Of a stretch of DNA of 64,000 bases, positions 61,297-64,000 are shown one piece after another (the first letter of the stretch is position 1; every line of letters begins with the position of its first letter). The position numbers and the translations under genes are program-made. The notes under the pieces are model-generated. The model saw only the letters and a list, made by a program, of their open reading frames with translations, was not told the origin of the DNA and ran no database searches. The DNA is from Yanshouia hominis (GTDB taxonomy: Bacteria; Bacillota; Clostridia; Oscillospirales; Ruminococcaceae). Where the stretch lies: NCBI GenBank assembly GCA_014385025.1, contig JACRTB010000008.1, forward strand, positions 1 to 64,000, written 5' to 3'.

Positions 61297-62472
61297 TCAG
61301 TGAGGCAGGGCGGCATAATCGGTGTCGATGGTGATCACGCAGTAGTGGTTGGGATACTGCCGGGCGACAGCAGCGCCGATCGCGGCCTTCAGCTCGGAAT
61401 ACCTCATCGGAAAATTGTGCGGAACCACGCAGTCAAAGATGACGTTGGTGTGGGTGGCGCCGGGGACAATTCGCAGGTCGTGGATGCTCAGAGCCGGGTG
61501 AATGGTCCTGACCTGTTCGCTGAGCCAGCTGCGCAGGTCGTCAACCGCCTGGTTTTGGGTAACAATTGGGTCAAAATGAATGATCATGTGCAGGCCGTCC
61601 CGCAGAAAATCCCGTTCGATGTTGTCGATCACATCGTGGCTGACCAGCACATCCTGCTCGGCGGCCATTTCGACATGAACGCTGCCGAACTGCCGCCCCG
61701 GCCCGTAGTCGTGAATCATCAGATCATGAGTGCCCAGCACGCCGGGATATCCGAGGATTTTCCCGCGGATTTCCGCAACCAGCCGGGGCTCCGGCGCGCG
61801 GCCCAGCAGCGGATCAAGGGTATCCCTGACCAGTCCGAACCCGCTGTAAAGGATAAAGACGGCGACGGCGAGGCCCATCCACCCGTCAAGCTCCAGCGAG
61901 GTGAAATGGGAGAGAAGCGACGCGGCGAGAACCGCCGCCGTTGAGATCACGTCGTTGCGGCTGTCGGCGGCGGTGGCGATCAGCGTCTTGGAGTCGATCA
62001 GCCGTCCGACCTTCCGGTTGAAGGCGGCCATCCAGAATTTGACAAGAATGGAACCGGCAAGAACGGCGGCCGAAACCCATCGGAAGTCAACCGGCAAGGG
62101 GGTCAGAATCTTGCCGATGCTGCTGCGGAAAAGCTCGACGCCGATGACAAGAATCAGCAGCGCGACGGTCAGCCCGGAAAGATATTCATACCTTCCATGC
62201 CCATAGGGATGTTCATCGTCGGCGGGCTTGCTTGCCATCTTGAAGCCGAGCAGGCTGATGATGCTCGAGGAGGCGTCCGAGAGGTTGTTGACAGCGTCCG
62301 CGGTGATCGAGAGGGAGCCGGACAGTGTGCCGACGGTCAGCTTGCAGAGAAACAGCAGAAGGTTGCACAGAATTCCGACACAGCTCGAAACTTTTCCGTA
62401 AGCGGTGCGCACCGCGTTCTCCTGAACGTTTTCGTGATTTGCGACAAATTGACGGATGATCCAGTCGGTCAT
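61297..62472 (-). CDS. Cation diffusion facilitator (CDF) metal transporter
   Basis: 391 residues. Six membrane helices followed by a cytosolic dimer domain of about 190 residues. TM2 contains TADAVNNLSDASSS and TM5 ATAADSRNDVISTAAVL, the metal-site helices. The positions are Asp59/Asn63 and a DxxxD in TM5; there is no histidine as in zinc-specific HxxxD types, so Mn or Fe may be preferred. It exports divalent metal against H+ gradient. The C-terminal part (about 200-390) is larger than in short CDFs. Transcribed leftward with the EamA gene. Confidence 0.9.
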   Translation of the reverse strand: MTDWIIRQFVANHENVQENAVRTAYGKVSSCVGILCNLLLFLCKLTVGTLSGSLSITADAVNNLSDASSSIISLLGFKMASKPADDEHPYGHGRYEYLSGLTVALLILVIGVELFRSSIGKILTPLPVDFRWVSAAVLAGSILVKFWMAAFNRKVGRLIDSKTLIATAADSRNDVISTAAVLAASLLSHFTSLELDGWMGLAVAVFILYSGFGLVRDTLDPLLGRAPEPRLVAEIRGKILGYPGVLGTHDLMIHDYGPGRQFGSVHVEMAAEQDVLVSHDVIDNIERDFLRDGLHMIIHFDPIVTQNQAVDDLRSWLSEQVRTIHPALSIHDLRIVPGATHTNVIFDCVVPHNFPMRYSELKAAIGAAVARQYPNHYCVITIDTDYAALPH

Positions 62473-62709
62473 GATACAGGCCCCTTTGCTTGAAATAGCG
62501 TTTCGGCAGGGAAATCTTTGCCGATAATTTTTAATTATAGCACGAGGCGGGCCGGTAAGTCGACTGCAACCTGCCGCTTTCAGGAGAAAAGTCCTTTTGG
62601 CGTACTCACAAAAGGGCGAAAGAGCCTCTGCGCTGACCGCGGCATCTCACAGGACTTGTTTTGGCCGCAATTGATTCTCAGACTTTGCCGCTTTTCGAAG
62701 AAAAGAGCG

Positions 62710-64000
62710 TCAGACGGTCTCTTTTGGGCGCTTCTCCGGAGAAGCACCCGCGGAGTGGCTGATGCAGCGGCCCAGCCAGGCGCTCCGGCGGTAGTAAAAG
62801 ATAAAAATGAGGCTGGTGACCGTCCAGCTCAGCGGATAGCTGAAAAGAACGGTGGACAGCGCGGGGCGCAGCGGAACGACGGTCAAAAGCCAGATGATGC
62901 GCAGCAGGCAGGTCCCGCCCGCAGTGATCAGCATCGGAGAAAGGGCATTGCCGCAGCCGCGGATCGCTCCGGCGAGGATTTCGACACACACATAGGTCAG
63001 GTAGTAGGGGACCATCCTCCATACAAGCTCCACCCCGATCCGCAGCACCGCAGCGTCATCGGTGAAGATACCGAGCAGAGGTGCCGCGAAGGCACAGTAG
63101 AGGATGCTCATCGCCACCGAGGTGCCCGCCGCGAGAATCAGCCCGACCCGCACGCTTTCGCGGACACGGTCGTAACGCCGGGCTCCGAAATTCTGCCCGG
63201 CGAAGGTGGTGACGGAGATGCCATAGGCGCCCATAATCATCCAGAAGAAGCCGTCGATTTTCCCATGGGCGGTCCATGCCGCGACGGTATCAGTCCCGAA
63301 GGAATTGATGCAGGTCTGGATAATAATATTGGAAAAGGCATACATGTTTGACTGGAGCCCGGCGGGAAGTCCGACCATCAGAATTCTGTTCAGGGGGCGG
63401 CGTACAAAGCGGAGACGGCCGGGGAGAAAACGGTAACAAGCCGGAGTGCGGTTGAGGGAAAGAAGGGTCAGCACCGCGCTGAGCGTCTGGGAGGCAATGG
63501 TGGCGCAGGCGGCTCCGAAAACTCCAAGACCCATTCCCGCCACCAGCGCGAAATCCAGAACGATGTTGGTCAGACAGGCAATGATCAGAAAGTAAACCGG
63601 CCTGCGGGTATCCCCCACCGCGCGCAGCACGCCGGAACCCATATTGTATAGGAAGGAGGGTACGACTCCGAGCAGAACGATCCGGATATAGGTCAGCGCA
63701 TAGGGCATCACTTCCGCGGGGGTTCCCATCCACTGCAGGGCGAGAGGTGCAAACAGCAGCCCGAATACCGTCATGCCAAGTCCTCCCGCGAGAGCCAGCG
63801 CCATCGAGGTGTGCACCGCGCCCTCGACCTCCCCATGACGTCCGGCGCCGTAAATCTGCGCGACAACCACTGTCGTTCCGGCGGAAAGGCCGACAAACAG
63901 ATTGACGATGACATTGATCAGCACGCCGGTTGCACCGCCGACCGCACCGAGCGCTTCCTTGCCGACGAATCTGCCGACGATCATTGCGTCCGCGGTGTTA
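62710..64000 (-). CDS. MATE-family efflux transporter, N-terminus outside the window
   Basis: At least 430 residues, open to the right edge of the window: codons before the internal ATG at 63984 read NTADA, the expected lead-in to AMIVGRFVGKEALGAVGG. About eleven membrane segments are visible. Family features include GLSAGTTVVVAQIYGA, a GVLRAVGDTRRPVY loop and, in the second half, AWTAHGKIDGFFWMIMGAYG with VTTFAGQNFGARR. It exports cationic compounds coupled to Na+ or H+. The gene ends at 62710; about 240 bases separate it from the CDF gene with no other gene seen. Confidence 0.93.
   Translation of the reverse strand, partial: NTADAMIVGRFVGKEALGAVGGATGVLINVIVNLFVGLSAGTTVVVAQIYGAGRHGEVEGAVHTSMALALAGGLGMTVFGLLFAPLALQWMGTPAEVMPYALTYIRIVLLGVVPSFLYNMGSGVLRAVGDTRRPVYFLIIACLTNIVLDFALVAGMGLGVFGAACATIASQTLSAVLTLLSLNRTPACYRFLPGRLRFVRRPLNRILMVGLPAGLQSNMYAFSNIIIQTCINSFGTDTVAAWTAHGKIDGFFWMIMGAYGISVTTFAGQNFGARRYDRVRESVRVGLILAAGTSVAMSILYCAFAAPLLGIFTDDAAVLRIGVELVWRMVPYYLTYVCVEILAGAIRGCGNALSPMLITAGGTCLLRIIWLLTVVPLRPALSTVLFSYPLSWTVTSLIFIFYYRRSAWLGRCISHSAGASPEKRPKETV

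Overview
The window is a GC-rich stretch of a Gram-positive chromosome, most likely a gut-type Clostridia (Oscillospiraceae/Ruminococcaceae-like). This is inferred from gene content: addAB in place of recBCD, infC-rpmI-rplT behind a leader, the yhbY/nadD-yqeK/LCP/rsfS cluster, trmFO, a rSAM/UDG-linked repair pair, a Gram-positive LexA box and anaerobic Fe-S flavoenzymes. I could not run any database search; names rest on motifs, length and gene order.

Layout. 0-0.9 kb: tail of an rRNA operon (23S 3' end, tRNA-Lys, tRNA-Glu, 5S, tRNA-Asn, tRNA-Met, tRNA-Trp, terminator). 1.5-3.7 kb: leftward two-gene repair unit under a promoter overlapped by a LexA-type operator. 4.3-7.6 kb: TetR regulator, GT2 glycosyltransferase, ftsH, then a 65-bp tandem array. 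7.9-15.9 kb: addB-addA and a secreted GH25 lysozyme. 16-19.2 kb: IS3 remnant, ATC-hydrolase-like protein plus NhaC antiporter, a decayed small gene. 19.3-34.8 kb: dense rightward housekeeping block: infC (AUU start)-rpmI-rplT, TrmH methylase, dprA, topA, trmFO, plsX, rnc, a frameshifted radical SAM gene, smc, ftsY, an RdgB-GNAT fusion and a YjbR protein. 34.8-40.9 kb: 56-bp tandem array, yhbY, nadD-yqeK fusion, LCP, rsfS, leuS and rpsU, followed by a decayed IS200-type element.

42-54.9 kb is the accessory region of greatest interest. It holds a GltS glutamate symporter, a RidA/aminotransferase pair with a LysR regulator, a glutamate-racemase-like enzyme, a complete tripartite tricarboxylate-type transporter (TctC, TctB, TctA), a second LysR regulator and an N-acyl-D-amino-acid deacylase. 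Together they look like a scavenging locus for (N-acyl-)D-amino acids, plausibly D-glutamate derivatives. Two of its enzymes carry substitutions at family-signature positions.

55.2-58.7 kb holds a two-gene unit: an 860-residue fusion of a CoA-disulfide-reductase-type flavoprotein, a rhodanese and a siroheme/[4Fe-4S] sulfite-reductase-like module, and upstream of it a DUF134-NifX fusion with a metal-binding tail. 59-64 kb is a leftward series: an Fe-S aldo/keto reductase, an EamA transporter, a CDF transporter and a MATE transporter cut by the window edge. Tandem arrays at gene 3' ends and many long hairpin terminators recur through the window.
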